Of a DNA stretch of 64,000 bases, positions 22,115-32,865 are shown piece by piece. Location of the stretch: positions 523,705-587,704 of the forward strand of contig JACTAT010000047.1 of the NCBI GenBank assembly GCA_014526335.1, read 5' to 3'. A program made the position numbers and the translations under genes. The stretch comes from Chrysaora quinquecirrha (Eukaryota > Cnidaria > Scyphozoa > Semaeostomeae > Pelagiidae). Positions within the stretch are counted from its first letter, which is position 1. Every line of letters starts with the position of its first letter. The notes beneath the pieces are model-generated. The model made no database searches. It was given only the letters and a program-made list of their open reading frames with translations, and was not told where the DNA came from.

Positions 22115-23815
22115 AGGACACTAAGCTTTGGTGGGAAGGACCACAGTTCCTTACTGACCCTTCTCTTGAGTGGCCTGAGTTCATGCACAGTGAGAAAGGC
22201 CTGGATGAGAGCGTTGAGCGTGAAAGAAAGGTCACAAGTTTAGCTGTGCAAGCACAAGAGGTTCAGAATGTCGGAGATGTGATTGACATCAATCGATACA
22301 GTAGCATATTGAAACTACTCAGGGTAACAGCATTGATAGTAAGATTCATCAGAAACCTGGGTGCAAAGAGGAGGGGGAGTGAGAAGATAGTTGGAAATTT
22401 AGGAAGAGAGGAGCTTTTACATGCAGAGTCTTTGTGGATAAGGTCAGCCCAAGAGAGCCTAAAGCAGCAAAAGAACTATCAGCAATTAGTGCGTGAATTG
22501 AGAGTTTATGAAGACAATGAAATGTTGAGAGCTCGTGGAAGGTTGAGTAGATCAGATCTCCCTCAGGATACAATAAATCCTATCTTGTTACCTAGGCATC
22601 ACAAGTTTACAGAGATGATCATTTTAGACTGTCATAAATTTGTGCACCACAGTGGAGTAAGTGCAACCCTAGCCGAAGTAAGGACACGCTTCTGGGTTCC
22701 AAGGGGTAGGCAGTTGGTTAAAGCATTACTTCACAGATGTGTAACATGTAGAAAACAGGAAGGAAAACCATACGATATGCCGGTGACAGCAGATTTACCA
22801 GAGTTCAGAGTAAGACAAGCACCTCCTTTCTCTAGGGTTGGGGTTGACTTTGCAGGGCCTCTCCTAGTCAAGGGTTTGGGAGGAGAAATGGTGAAAAGCT
22901 ACATTGCACTGTTTACTTGCTGCGTAAGTAGGGCAGTACACTTGGAACTGGTAGGTGATCTAGGAGTTCCATCATTTCTTAGATGCTTTAGGAGGTTCAC
23001 AGCGCGAAGAGGAACGCCTGTATTAATGATATCGGACAATGCCAAGACTTTTAAGACAACCGGAAGGAACTTGAAGCAACTTTTCAATCACCCTGAGGTA
23101 AGAGGAGAGTTAGAACGTAAGAAGGTAGAATGGAAACTGGAATGGAAATTCATTCTAGAGAGAGCGCCAAATTGGGGTGGATTTTATGAAAGATTAGTAG
23201 GTCTTACAAAACGTTGCTTGAAAAAGGTGTTAGGGAATGCTTGTTTGAACCAAGATGAACTGCATACAGTTCTGGTTGAAATCGAAGGAACCCTCAATGC
23301 AAGACCTTTAACCTATGTCAGTAGTGAGTTAGAGGGAGAAATTCTTACACCAGCACATCTGTTGTATGGTAGAAACATTAGTTGTCTGCCAGATTACCCT
23401 ATAGAGGAAGAAGGTTTCAAGGAAAGGGACTTAGGGGCCAGGTATAAGTATCTTACAGAAAGATTGGTCCACTTTTGGTCACGATGGAGAAATGAGTATC
23501 TTGTTAACCTTAGAGAGCATCATCGTAGTGGCGGTAAAGTAGGTAAGAACGTTGCCAGAGTTGGTGATATTGTTCTTTTAGGGGATGACAGTCTCAAGAA
23601 ACGCAATGAATGGAAGCTAGGAGTCGTCCAAGAATGCATCAGAGGTAAGGATAATGAAGTTAGAGGAGCAAAGGTACGAGTAATGGGTGTGAAGAAACCT
23701 CTTTTATTATCAAGACCTGTTCAGAAGCTATTCCCAATTGAAGTGAGGAATGAGAATGAGCGGAATGCGGAAAGTCGTGAATGCGGGGGCCTGCTCGGAT
23801 GCGTCGCTCATTGCA
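22115..23815 (+). pseudogene. BEL/Pao integrase and C-terminal domain (frameshifted)
   Basis: Frame is continuous with the ATG at 22,183 (numbering from there). It has an HHCC zinc-binding region (HKFVHHSG ~150, CVTCRKQ ~187). The catalytic core carries D222 (VDFAGP), D285 (SDNAKTF) and E336 (GGFYERLVG), giving D..D-50-E. A DUF5641-like C-terminus follows (FWSRWRNEYLVNLREHH, VGDIVLLGDD, RPVQKLFPIEV). All catalytic residues are present. The open frame runs past 23,815 into LINE sequence, so the native stop is lost. Confidence 0.92.
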
Positions 23816-24530
23816 CCAAATATTTTGTACTGGTTATGATAGATAGTGCTTCCTCTCCAATGTGGAGGGATGGTTTTTGAGTGTCAGGTTGCTCAAGCGC
23901 TCGTATTTTATACCGGCTACCAATCAAGATACTTTGTGTTTTTGCAACATTAAGGGATAACTTGTTCTCCTCTAGCCATGTCTTGAGAGACTGTAGGTCT
24001 TTATTGACAGCGTTGTTGATCATGGAAATAGATTTCGAGGAGTATGAAATGCTTGTATCATCTGCGTACATATTAACCTTTGAGGAGTCAAGTGCCAGGG
24101 GTAAATCGTTAATATAAATCAGGAACAGTAGGGGACCTAAACAGGACCCCTGAGGAACCCCAAAATTAATGCTCTCTAGTTCACCTTACAACATTGTTTG
24201 CGATTTACCAGATAAGATTGAAACCAGTTGATCTCTTTACCAGCGAGGCCATATACTCTTAATTTTTGCAACAGTAATTGATGCTCAACAGTGTCAAAGG
24301 CCTTTTTGAGGTCAATAAAAGTTACTGATGTATACTGCCCTTTGTCTAAATTAATATACCAGTCATTACTGCATTTTAATAAGCTAGTCAATACAGAGTT
24401 AAACTGTCGAAACCCAGACTGCCCGGAGAAGAGCAGATGATTAACACTGAGATACGTATAAAGCTGGTCATAGATTAGTTTCTCAAATCGAGACACAACA
24501 GGCAACACCGAAATTGGTCGGTAAATGGTC
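23816..24530 (-). mobile_element. CR1/L2-like LINE, 5' part of an interrupted copy (RT)
   Basis: The minus strand starts at ~24,527 with TIYRPISVLPVVSRFEKLIYD (RT block 2), then GQSGFRQFN, VTFIDLKKAFDTVEHQ (block A) and FQSYLVNRKQ (24,176-24,532). After a frame break comes MYADDTSISYSS (catalytic) to STKYL at 23,808-24,071, where BEL/Pao sequence begins. It is 5'-truncated at the RT; this end abuts the resumed RTE-like LINE. Confidence 0.88.
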
Positions 24531-25600
24531 AAAAGCTTTCGACAGCATTATACGAAGTGAATTAGTGAAAGATTTGCGTAAAATATTGAACAAAGACGAG
24601 TTGAACGTAATTCAAATACTGCAGGGAACTGAGTTAATGGTACAAGTTGGCAAATCTAGAAGTTCGATTTTTAAGACAGACACTGGTGCACCTCAAGGCG
24701 ACTGTTGTAGCGGACAAGAATTCACATACTACCTAGCAAAATCACTCGTAGAGAAGCCTGCTGAAGAACAAGACGGAAAAGATCGTGAAAAGATGCAGGA
24801 TAAAGAAATAGATTATGTCAAAATTAATATGGAATATGCGGATGATATTACCATAGCAACAACAGATAAGAAAGTAATCGAACATATTAAAGAAAAAATT
24901 CCACCAACTACAGAAAAGAGGTCTAATGATTAACATGTCGAAAACTGAAGAGTATACGGTCAAATATAAGAACGAAGACGAATGGAAAGATGCTAAGATT
25001 CTAGGATCCAAACTTAACACAGAAGCAGACATTGCAAATAGAAAAAGTCTATCACTCAATGCATTGACAAACCTGAAGGAAATTTTCCAAAACAAACGTT
25101 TGTCTCTAAGAACTAAAGTACGAGCATTTGAAGCATACATCACGCCAATATTTTTGTACAATAGTGAACTATGGACACTAACAAAAACTCTAGAAAACCA
25201 AATTGATAGTTTTCACAGACGAATACTGCGTTCACACGTCCTAAATATTAGATTGCCGAAAATCGTAAAAAATGAAGATGTATATGCAAAAACGAAAGTA
25301 GAGCCATGGAGCACGAAAATCGAAAAGAAACGCATGAAATGGTTTGGTCACTTGACAAGGTTAGACGAAAACACACCTGCACGAAAAGCATTAGAAGTGG
25401 CATTGATAAAATCGAAAAGACCAAGGGGAAGACCTAAACTTACGTGGATTGAACTGATAAGAAAACAATTGCAGGCAAACAATTTGACGTGGGAAGAAGC
25501 AAGTGAACTAGCAAAGGATCGCGAGGAATGGAGAGATATTTGGCAACGATAGGATGGCGGAGTGGTAGCATGCTAACTCTGTGACATCACTTCTGCAGTC
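24531..25600 (+). mobile_element. RTE-like LINE, 3' part of an interrupted copy
   Basis: Resumes the frame broken at 15,540: KAFDSIIRSELVKDL (block A), TDTGAPQGDCCSGQEFTYYL (block B) and MEYADDITIAT (block C, catalytic) in 24,514-24,933. After a frameshift, 24,926-25,552 encodes the C-terminal part: FLYNSELWTLTK, IDSFHRRILR, MKWFGHLTRLDENTPARKA, RPRGRPKLTWIELIRK and AKDREEWRDIWQR, then stop. That tail is typical of RTE/BovB-like and related endonuclease-RT proteins. The short 3' UTR ends near 25,600. Confidence 0.88.
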
Positions 25601-26309
25601 CTATGATATGTAACTTTTAAATAACGTTGTGTGGCTCTGTCACGTTATATCCTTAATGTATATGTTAATTAAGGGTACTTTCGGCGAAAATTTTTTAGGG
25701 CCCATCCTGGATTCGTGCTCTCCGACCTTTTTTGGTGGATTAAATTTAAAAACCCTATGTTACTCTCTTTGCTAGATTTTTGCGGAAAAAACCCTGTCTA
25801 TATGTTTTTTATTGTTGTCTTCTTAGGAGTTTAGTTTAGTTTTTTGACTAATTTAATACTTTAGATAATGACATGATTACATCAAATCAAAATATGATGA
25901 GAAACAAACAATTAGAAGTACCATAAAATGATGTTCTAATGGTTTCTGCAATTATTTTATTCCGTCTAATACTATGCCTAGTTAACAAAATGCCAAATCG
26001 CCATTATGGACCAACATTGGACAATTTGCCACTTTCGTTCTATGGTGCTACTTGTTCAATTCTAACCTGTACTTTAAAACGTGTTATCTTAATATTTAGG
26101 CTATCTTAATATTTAAATGAAGATTGCATTAATTACGTAACCTTTTATCATGCAAGTCATGCACACACTCGGCATCGGAACTCATGAAAACAATATTCCT
26201 GGACAAATTAATGATAATTATTACAAAGTATATGCAAATACGAAAGATAAATGACGGGAACAGTTTAATGTATGGTATTCAATACAAGTATTAACACAGA
26301 TAGTCTGAA
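25601..26309. other. Non-coding; probable 3' UTR of the MBD gene in its right half
   Basis: On the minus strand an AATAAA lies at 25,956-25,961, about 350 nt beyond the MBD stop codon, so ~25,930-26,309 may be 3' UTR. The rest shows nothing. Confidence 0.4.
25956..25961 (-). promoter_or_regulatory. Possible polyadenylation signal of the MBD gene
   Basis: AATAAA on the minus strand about 350 nt downstream of the stop codon. Confidence 0.4.
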
Positions 26310-27069
26310 TCACTCAGATTCATATTCTTCGTCTTGAATATATTTTAAAAATTCAACTGCATCAGATAAATTCTTCCGAGATCTCTCAACCCTTCTCTCT
26401 TGTTCTTTGACCATTTCTGAGGTAATGACAAATGGTGGACAAAATGGCTGGTCTGGATTACACCAGATTCCTGGATTCTTTCGCAGAGCATTTATTGACA
26501 TATTCTGCCCAATTACTTTGATGTCATTATGCAAGCAAGATATGATGCTGTGAAACAACGTAATTTTGTTTCCACCAGGAACCAAGCTTTTTATTTCAGC
26601 TGGTATTTCTAATGACTTGGAGGGCTTACTACTATTGACATCTACAGCATTTAGCCCCTGAAGTCGTTTCTGCCAGAATAGTTGCTTTGGTTTGTTAGGC
26701 TCCTTATCTACTGTAGATTCTTGTCCATGTTGTCTTTTAAATTGGTGACCTGAATCCACTTGTTCCTGGACGCTCCTCTTGTTTAAAAGAATATTGTTTG
26801 AAGTTTTTGATTCTTCTGAGGTAGAAGACTTCACAAATTTCACCATTTTCTTCTCTATACTTTTTTTTGTAATCCTTTTCGGGCATGACAAAGTGGGTCT
26901 TGAAAAATCTTTCCTGAAGCTCGTTTCATTAACTTTTTCTCTGAAACGCCTTTTGCTCCTGTATGTTGCATCCAGCCTGCCAGTTCGGAAGTCAAAGTTG
27001 GTAAGATCAAGTGTGTCTCCAAAATACTGTAATATTTGAGGCTTTGATCTAAATTTGCGTCCCTCTGGG
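26310..27069 (-). CDS. MBD2/3: Methyl-CpG-binding domain protein, MBD2/3 family, last coding exon
   Basis: The exon begins mid-MBD with SPEGRKFRSKPQILQYFGDT and LTNFDFRTGR, the second half of a methyl-CpG-binding domain. A lysine/arginine-rich linker follows, then the MBD2/3-specific C-terminal region (LFWQKRLQGLNAVDV, KNPGIWCNPDQPFCPPFVIT). The end is a helical EQERRVERSRKNLSDAVEF segment, matching the coiled coil that in known MBD2/3 binds the p66/GATAD2 subunit of NuRD. A splice acceptor (ttttcttttcag) ends at 27,070, so coding starts at 27,069 in phase 2 within the Ser codon; family members have an intron inside the MBD. Stop is TGA at 26,310-26,312. The first MBD half lies in an upstream exon that I could not find among the mobile elements to the right. 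This is the only convincing host gene here; it would read DNA methylation in the nucleus. Confidence 0.93.
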
Positions 27070-27329
27070 CTGAAAAGAAAAGAGACATGGCATGAAACAA
27101 ATGTATTTGATGAAACCAATAAACAAATGACATACAAGAATCTTAATCTTACATTTAATTGTCCTGAATTTTCTTTTAATATTTTGCACTAAACGTTTGC
27201 TTTAGTTCTAAAAATTTTGTCGATTGTACAAAAGATATCAATTTATACCACTTTAACATTAAAATGTTGATTTTCAAGCTAAGAAAGAATTGCAGTCGGG
27301 TTGCAAATAGGTAACAAGTGACCAACCTG

Positions 27330-28800
27330 TTACAGTTTCACAAAATAAGCTTCAAATGGACTGGTTTGAAATGGACTGAAATTTTGAGGGAAACAATTGA
27401 TTTTTTCGCGATTGGATTACGAGAGCATGGAGCAAAATGTGGTTTTGCGCGAAATGAATACAGCAATAGTTTAGTGGATCAATTTATTTTAGGCCTACGG
27501 ATAAGCAAACACAGAATCGGTTGCTACAGGCGCGAAGTACGATGCAGACTTTGAGACAAGACACTGATGCCAGCAGACCCATGGCAGGGAGCTGTCCGTG
27601 CTGAAAAAGTTTGTTTCAACTGCTCAGTCAGGGCACATAGCTAAATACTGCAGAAAAGGCCAGTTTAACTCCTATAATCCTTTGGTTAAGGCAAAACAAT
27701 CAGGAAAAACCTGCTTTAATTGTCAGCAGCCAGGGCATATTTCACCTTATTGCCCATTGAAAAAGAGTAACACAGACAAAAATACTTTTATGCAGGGACA
27801 GTAAGAACAAAGGGATGTAGTTTGTTATCGTTGTGGAGAAGAAGGACACATAGCAAGAAATTGTGAAGCAATCTTGCTAGGGGAAGAGAGAAGCAGGTGA
27901 AACTCCTTCAGCAAGTATTGTGAAATCCAATGTTGGTTCTAAAAGAAAGTTAAGGCTATCCTGTGCTTCTCCAGTTAATAATAAAAAGACCTCCGTAGTT
28001 GAAGCCAAGATAAATGAGAATGAAATTATTTGTGTATTGGATACAGGAGCTTCAATCTCCTTTGCTGTCTAAAGAGAAATGGGAGTCTGGGTTTTCTGAT
28101 CAACAGCTTGTAGCTGCTGAAATTGTAGCCGAGACCGCAAAAAGCACATCAATAGGAGTTCTTGGAAAAATTACCCTTGGAGTCCAAGTGACGGATAAAG
28201 AAAAGGAGCATGAGTTTTATATTGTTGAGAATTTGGGTTCAGAGGTAATTTTGGGTCTGTCTGACTGGATGTTAGAAATTAAGGCGTCTGTCATAAGCAA
28301 ACATAAGGCGTATGAACAGTTGTTGAAGTTTACTGATGGTATAACTGAGCCTATATTATTACAAGTTATGGGGTTGCAAAAAAGGATAACAGTTGTTTTG
28401 CAAGAAGATGTTGAAGTACCAGGCAGACATGAGATTGTTAGAAGAGCCTTTCTTAAAAATCCTTTTATTTCATAGTGCACTTTAGAGCCAAATTTTGACT
28501 TGATGGATAAAGGTGTCATGGTAGCTAGGGCCTTGGTTAAGCCTATATCAGCAGACAGTTCCAGTTCAGATTTAAAACCCAGGACAGCTCCCAATAAAGC
28601 TTCACAATGGTCAAACAATTGCTAGGAATAGAAATAGAGAGAGAAGACCCCGTGCTAAGTTATGATGATGGTTTTGAAAAGTTTGATTTTGATTTAAGTC
28701 ACTTGCCATTAGAACAGCAGGCAAAACTGAAGAAACTTTTCAAACAATAGGAAGATATATTGGCAAGGAATATCAGTGAATTAGGAACGACAGCAAAAGC
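27330..28800 (+). pseudogene. Ty3/gypsy-like gag-protease fragment with several zinc knuckles
   Basis: From ~27,400 a gag-like stretch (SLVDQFILGLRISKHRI) is followed by three CCHC knuckles: a decayed one at ~27,610-27,655 (AHIAKYCRK), CFNCQQPGHISPYC at ~27,710 and CYRCGEEGHIARNC at ~27,822. A protease active site VLDTGAS lies near 28,035. A frame break then leads to 28,014-28,475, the rest of the protease with VILGLSDWMLE. Stops (27,802, ~28,070, 28,474) and frame changes show decay; it ends near 28,800 at a SINE. It lies upstream of the MBD exon, probably in the MBD intron. Confidence 0.8.
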
Positions 28801-28807
28801 AAAACAA

Positions 28808-29034
28808 AATCAAAGTAAATTTGAGCAAAATTTTGTAATATTGTAGTTAAATGTTTTACGAAGCCCAACAGAGCCGGTTTTCTTGCGAGAAAATCCTTGG
28901 TGACAAATTTTTATTTCAAAAATCTTGATGTAAGAATGTGAATGTTCCTGCATCGCGGATCGAACTCGCAACCTTTTGCCCAAGAAATAAGCGCATTAGT
29001 CCACTGCGTTGCACTAACCGTTGATACTAATTGA
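28808..29034 (-). mobile_element. tRNA-derived SINE, copy 2
   Basis: Reverse-complement copy of 4105-4318. Its B box reads gagttcgatcc on the minus strand at 28,957-28,967 and its A-box region tagtgcaacgcagtgg lies near 29,000-29,016. The body blocks appear in the same order (gcaggaacatt, catcaagattt, gattttctcgcaa, ccggctc). Confidence 0.8.
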
Positions 29035-29060
29035 TATGTTTGGAAAGCAATTGCATTTTT

Positions 29061-29373
29061 AGAGGGGGGCTTTGGGATTTCACGGGTTGCGGGTTTGGCC
29101 GATTTCGGCTTCGGGTTTTCGGGTTTTCTTAAAAAATCGTGCGGGTTTTCGGGTAATGTTTATTTAACGGGCAACGGGTTTTGCCATTTTTCTAGTCCGG
29201 GTTTCGGATATTGTAGTAAAAATGTGCAGGTTTTCGGGTTTTCAACCTGAAAAAGGATGTCAATGGGTAAATTTCTAAAAACAGATGTCGAAACTAAGGT
29301 TATCCGGGTTTTCGGGTTTATCCCAATTTTCTTCCGGGTTTTCGGGTTTTGATACCCCCCAAAGCCCCCCTCT
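29061..29373. mobile_element. Miniature element with agaggggggctttggg inverted ends
   Basis: Begins agaggggggctttggg and ends cccaaagcccccctct-like (exact inner cccccaaagcccccctct). The interior is made of cgggttttcggg repeats in one strand. About 313 bp, no coding. A short ttttta/tttta target duplication is possible. Confidence 0.75.
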
Positions 29374-29635
29374 TTTTATGTTTGAAGAATTCAAACATTA
29401 TGCAGGGGTTTTCGGCAAACCGGAAGAAATAGACCTAGATAGATACCTAGGAATCAGGAATGTGTAACAAAAGATAGGAATTTCTATTCTCTGTGCACAC
29501 AATTTAATCAATCATTGAGTTAATTAATTATTTTAATTGCAATTCAAATGCATACAATCAAAACAATCGAAGAGGTTGTTCTGAGTCTTCGAAATTTGGC
29601 ATGAGTTTGAACAACAAACTCATTAGGAAGCCATT

Positions 29636-30867
29636 GGCTATCTGTAAAACATGGAGTGTGGAATTATGGAGTGGAATGGTGGAATGGAGTGATATGGTTT
29701 ACGCTTATTTTAGGATGTTTTGCAATAAAAAATACAGTCATCTGAACAATGAAGTCTAGTCATCTGAACAATGAAGTACCCCCCCCCCCCCGGGAAAAGA
29801 TGCCCTGTCAGTGAAGGAAACGAGGACTACATTTTGCATTTTGCAGTATGAACATAAATATAATAGCAATGACAGTACCAAAACGTAAGGAAGATGGCAG
29901 TTTTGCAAGAAAACGAATTAAATAACGTAGTACTTTTAGCCTTTTTAGGTTTGATTTAATGGCCACTTACTACCACTATAAAAACATAAAAAACAGCAAC
30001 GTACAGTGCATTAAAATATAGCTAAATGAAGCACCATCGTAAATGAATAGTAGCCATTGAACTGTGAATTAAAAAGACGATTTCTACGTCAATCACAAAA
30101 TGTAATCATAAGGTTGAAATCGCAAATCGCAGGAGAAAGAAGAGGTTGCTTCTCGAATTCGGGATAACTGTTTAGATGAGCAGAAAAAGCACTGCATTAA
30201 AGTCTGTATTCAATTATTTTCGTGATGCAATATAAATATTCAAAGCATTTCGACTTGAGTAAGCCTTTGTTGTATGATCCTGTACGAACCCCCCACCCCC
30301 GTCGAAAACGCTACAAATGTTGGCAAGACTTCTTCTTTACATTAATGAGATAATTGGGACATGTCTGCCCTGCGGCTCGACTTTCATCTACTGTCTGCAT
30401 TCTTGAAATTTGAAGGAAGATGCCAGAAGGCAGGGTTTTCTTCATACTCGAAAAGACGTTTATTTTGAAAATATTCATATAAAGTTTACTGTTATTTAAA
30501 TTCAGAAGACCAAGAGGAAGATTTTGGTATAAATTTTGTTACATTTTTGTCAACATATGTCCTTTAATTTTCACATTCCAGTTGACCATTCCACTCCACT
30601 CCAGCACTCCATGTTTTACAGATTTTTCATTCAAAAACTCGTGTCTGGAAGCTGTCTGGGTTCAATTGTCTTGATCGCGATGGTAATTTCATGAAAATGT
30701 TAGCAGATTTTAGCAATATTATGAGTTAAATAGATTCAGAAGACTACGAAGAGCATTTTGATGTATTTTTTATTGCAAAACATCCAAAAATAAGCGTATT
30801 CCATATCACTCCACTCCACTCCACCATTCCACTCCATAATTCCACACTCCATGTTTTACAGATAGCC
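29636..30867. mobile_element. Mutator-like non-autonomous element with 10-bp target duplication
   Basis: Inverted ends of ~105 bp run from ggctatctgtaaaacatgg inward to tgttttgcaataaaaaatac, with only a few differences between arms. The direct repeat ggaagccatt flanks it exactly (29,626-29,635 and 30,868-30,877). Long TIRs plus a 9-11-bp duplication point to the Mutator superfamily. The interior (1.0 kb) has no transposase. An extra partial copy of the end (ccattccactcc..ccatgttttacag) lies inside at ~30,585-30,622. The arms contain ggaat-type repeats. Confidence 0.88.
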
Positions 30868-30889
30868 GGAAGCCATTAGCCAGCATGCG

Positions 30890-31115
30890 CTAAAATCTGG
30901 AAGAAACAAAAAGCTGGGAACTCGTGGAATGAGTGGGAATAAACGGAACTGAATGCAACCATTGTAACATGCTGAAACGAAGTGGGAATAACTTGGAATC
31001 GGAGGGAACAACTGGGACGAAGTAGAAATCGGCGGGAATAAATGAGAACGAGAGGGGTCAAGGTGGAACATACAGGGAATCACTGAAGATGAAGGAACGA
31101 CTCAGAAAAAAGGAA
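30890..31115. repeat. Degenerate 10-bp minisatellite (gggaatnnnn)
   Basis: ggaa or ggga recurs about every 10 bp (gtgggaataa, cttggaatcg, gagggaacaa, ctgggacgaa). It looks like an older array of the same kind as 1348-1672 read on the other strand. Confidence 0.7.
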
Positions 31116-31324
31116 ATTACCGCAAACAAGCGAGAGCAAATTGAAACTAAATAGGGATAGATAAATGATGATTGCGGGGGAAAGCAGGAACAAAGCCTGA
31201 AACAGTTAGAATCACAGGGAACAATTGTGGAGATTGTTCAACACTGCAAGCTGCAAGCTAATAGGCTTATCTCGGGCTGATCTGAGCTGATCTCATTCTT
31301 CAAACATGGCTAATGGGTACCTTT

Positions 31325-31515
31325 AATTTTAATGAAGCCCACTAACGACAACACTTACGGCGACTTCAAAGTTTACTTCCTAGACTTTGTGGTTTATCTT
31401 TTGTCACGTTTTGGCAGGAAAAAACGTCTACATGCCTACCTACCTATAGATTGGTGGATTCATGTGTTCCGCCAACACCCTCTTAATATGCCCTTCGGAC
31501 ATAAAAAGCGTACAA
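31325..31515 (+). repeat. Dispersed repeat with atgcccttcggacat end, copy 2
   Basis: Forward-oriented match to the reverse complement of 3880-4078. The 82-codon open frame it contains is incidental. Confidence 0.75.
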
Positions 31516-31858
31516 GATTCCACTTGAAACAAAAGCATTTCTACGGCAGGGTGTGTGAGATTCCCATTCCCAAAGAGTGAAAAATTTTGTCAAAACAATT
31601 CTTAATGTATATGTTTTTGCTTTCTGTGCGGCGTGTGGTCACCACTCGTTATTTCATATATAATCTGAACACCTAGTAAGCTCAAGTTTAGAAAATTATA
31701 CACAGAGATTTGATTCTTGGTGATAAAAGTATAGTATACAGATTGCGTAAACTACCGTGGAAGTAGAATGAAAAGACGAATGCACGCTATTAAAGTATTT
31801 TCCCGACTATAAATCTTTTTATACAAGACGACCAACTTTTGAAGAGAAACTCAAGTTT
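31516..31858. other. Non-coding spacer
   Basis: No feature recognised. Confidence 0.4.
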
Positions 31859-31862
31859 TCAA

Positions 31863-32453
31863 CCCTAATCTTACAAGAGGGGAGGCGGTGTTTTCCACCC
31901 CCCTCAAGCATTTCTTGTAACTGTTCTGTTGTATGATTGATGTAAGCTTCGAAACCAGGCTGACTTAGCATACATGCGTTCCACAAAGACCCTCTCATTA
32001 TGTCCTTCGGACATAAAAACCCCATAATGATGGCAATAAGTCACGTGATATTGTCTTTTATGGAAAGCGGTCATGCCAAAACCACATATAAATGCATATT
32101 TTTACCGGTAAATCTTATCAAAAATTGACTGATTTTTGCAAGGTAATAGAAAATAGTCACTAGTAACAAAATGTACAGAAATTTCTGGACTTTTAATGAA
32201 ATTAAGGAAGGTTGATTTTTGACCAACGCCCATAACATGTTTTTGATTATGATGTCATAACGACGTCATAATAGAGGTGGGAGACGCCGAATTTACCGAC
32301 ATTATCCCTAATACATTGGCCCGTGCCTGTGCCAGATTTCATTGTTCTAGCTCGACAGGAAAACAATTTCTGGAAGGTGTGTGGAAACATAGGGGGTGGA
32401 AAACACCCCCCCCCCGGGCTATTTGAGATATAAAAAGCCCGGTAGGATTAGGG
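31863..32453. mobile_element. TTAA-type piggyBac-like non-autonomous element, copy 2
   Basis: Left end (t)tcaaCCCTAATC..ggcggtgttttccacccccc; right end gggggtggaaaacacccccc..GATTAGGGttaa. The right TTAA (32,454-32,457) is intact; the left reads tcaa, one change. It shares the CCCTA start and poly-G/C hairpin ends with 11,053-11,925, and a tcacgtga motif inside. A fragment of the atgtccttcggacat repeat lies inside at ~31,970-32,020. Confidence 0.75.
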
Positions 32454-32457
32454 TTAA

Positions 32458-32865
32458 GTATATATATTTCGTTAGGGGTCTCTCAAAACAAGGGGTTAAT
32501 TATACCACACAACATGTCCTTTTTCATTTTTCAGCAAAGAGGGCAAGAGAGGAAGAGTCAAAACGTCCTGTCCAAAAATATGTTGGAAATTAGTTGCTTA
32601 TTAATTTCGAGTAGGAAACGGAGTTTGAATATCGAGGGGCAATTCACTCCATGGGAATCTCAAACACCCTGCAGTAAATTCTATTAATTTCATGGAAATG
32701 TTAGAAAGAAATCCTTTTGTTTCAACTTGAATTTTGTAGGCTTCTTAAAATAGTTAAATACCCCTTGCTGAATATCACCGGTTTCCTAATAATTTTGATG
32801 TAGTTCTTTCTATAAGTTCCTTAAAATATAAGAGGTGGCTAAATCTAGATTTCTTATAAATACTT
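32458..32865. other. Non-coding spacer
   Basis: AT-rich, no feature recognised. Confidence 0.4.

Larger units (their letters stand above)
16213..23815 (+). mobile_element. BEL/Pao LTR retrotransposon nested in a LINE
   Basis: Carries gag, aspartic protease, RT, RNase H and integrase in BEL/Pao order between 18,465 and 23,815 and splits a minus-strand LINE. The 2.25 kb before gag is non-coding and should contain the 5' LTR. An AATAAA at 18,043 and a tatattaaaac box at 18,261 lie there, but I could not match a repeat at the 3' end. The last integrase codons run almost straight into LINE sequence at 23,816, with only a purine-rich gaatgcggggg and ~25 bp between. The 3' LTR therefore appears deleted. 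Two frameshifts inactivate pol. Confidence 0.85.

Noticed and set aside
25551..25605. ggatggcggagtggtagcatgc as a possible tRNA start
   Set aside because: A-box-like only; no B box follows and the arms cannot fold. It is the 3' end of the RTE-like LINE.
29285..29467. Small plus-strand frame ending EEFKHYAGVFGKPEEIDLDR..
   Set aside because: The first half is the cgggttttcggg element. The second half looks slightly protein-like but is under 35 residues and has no splice site or family I can name.
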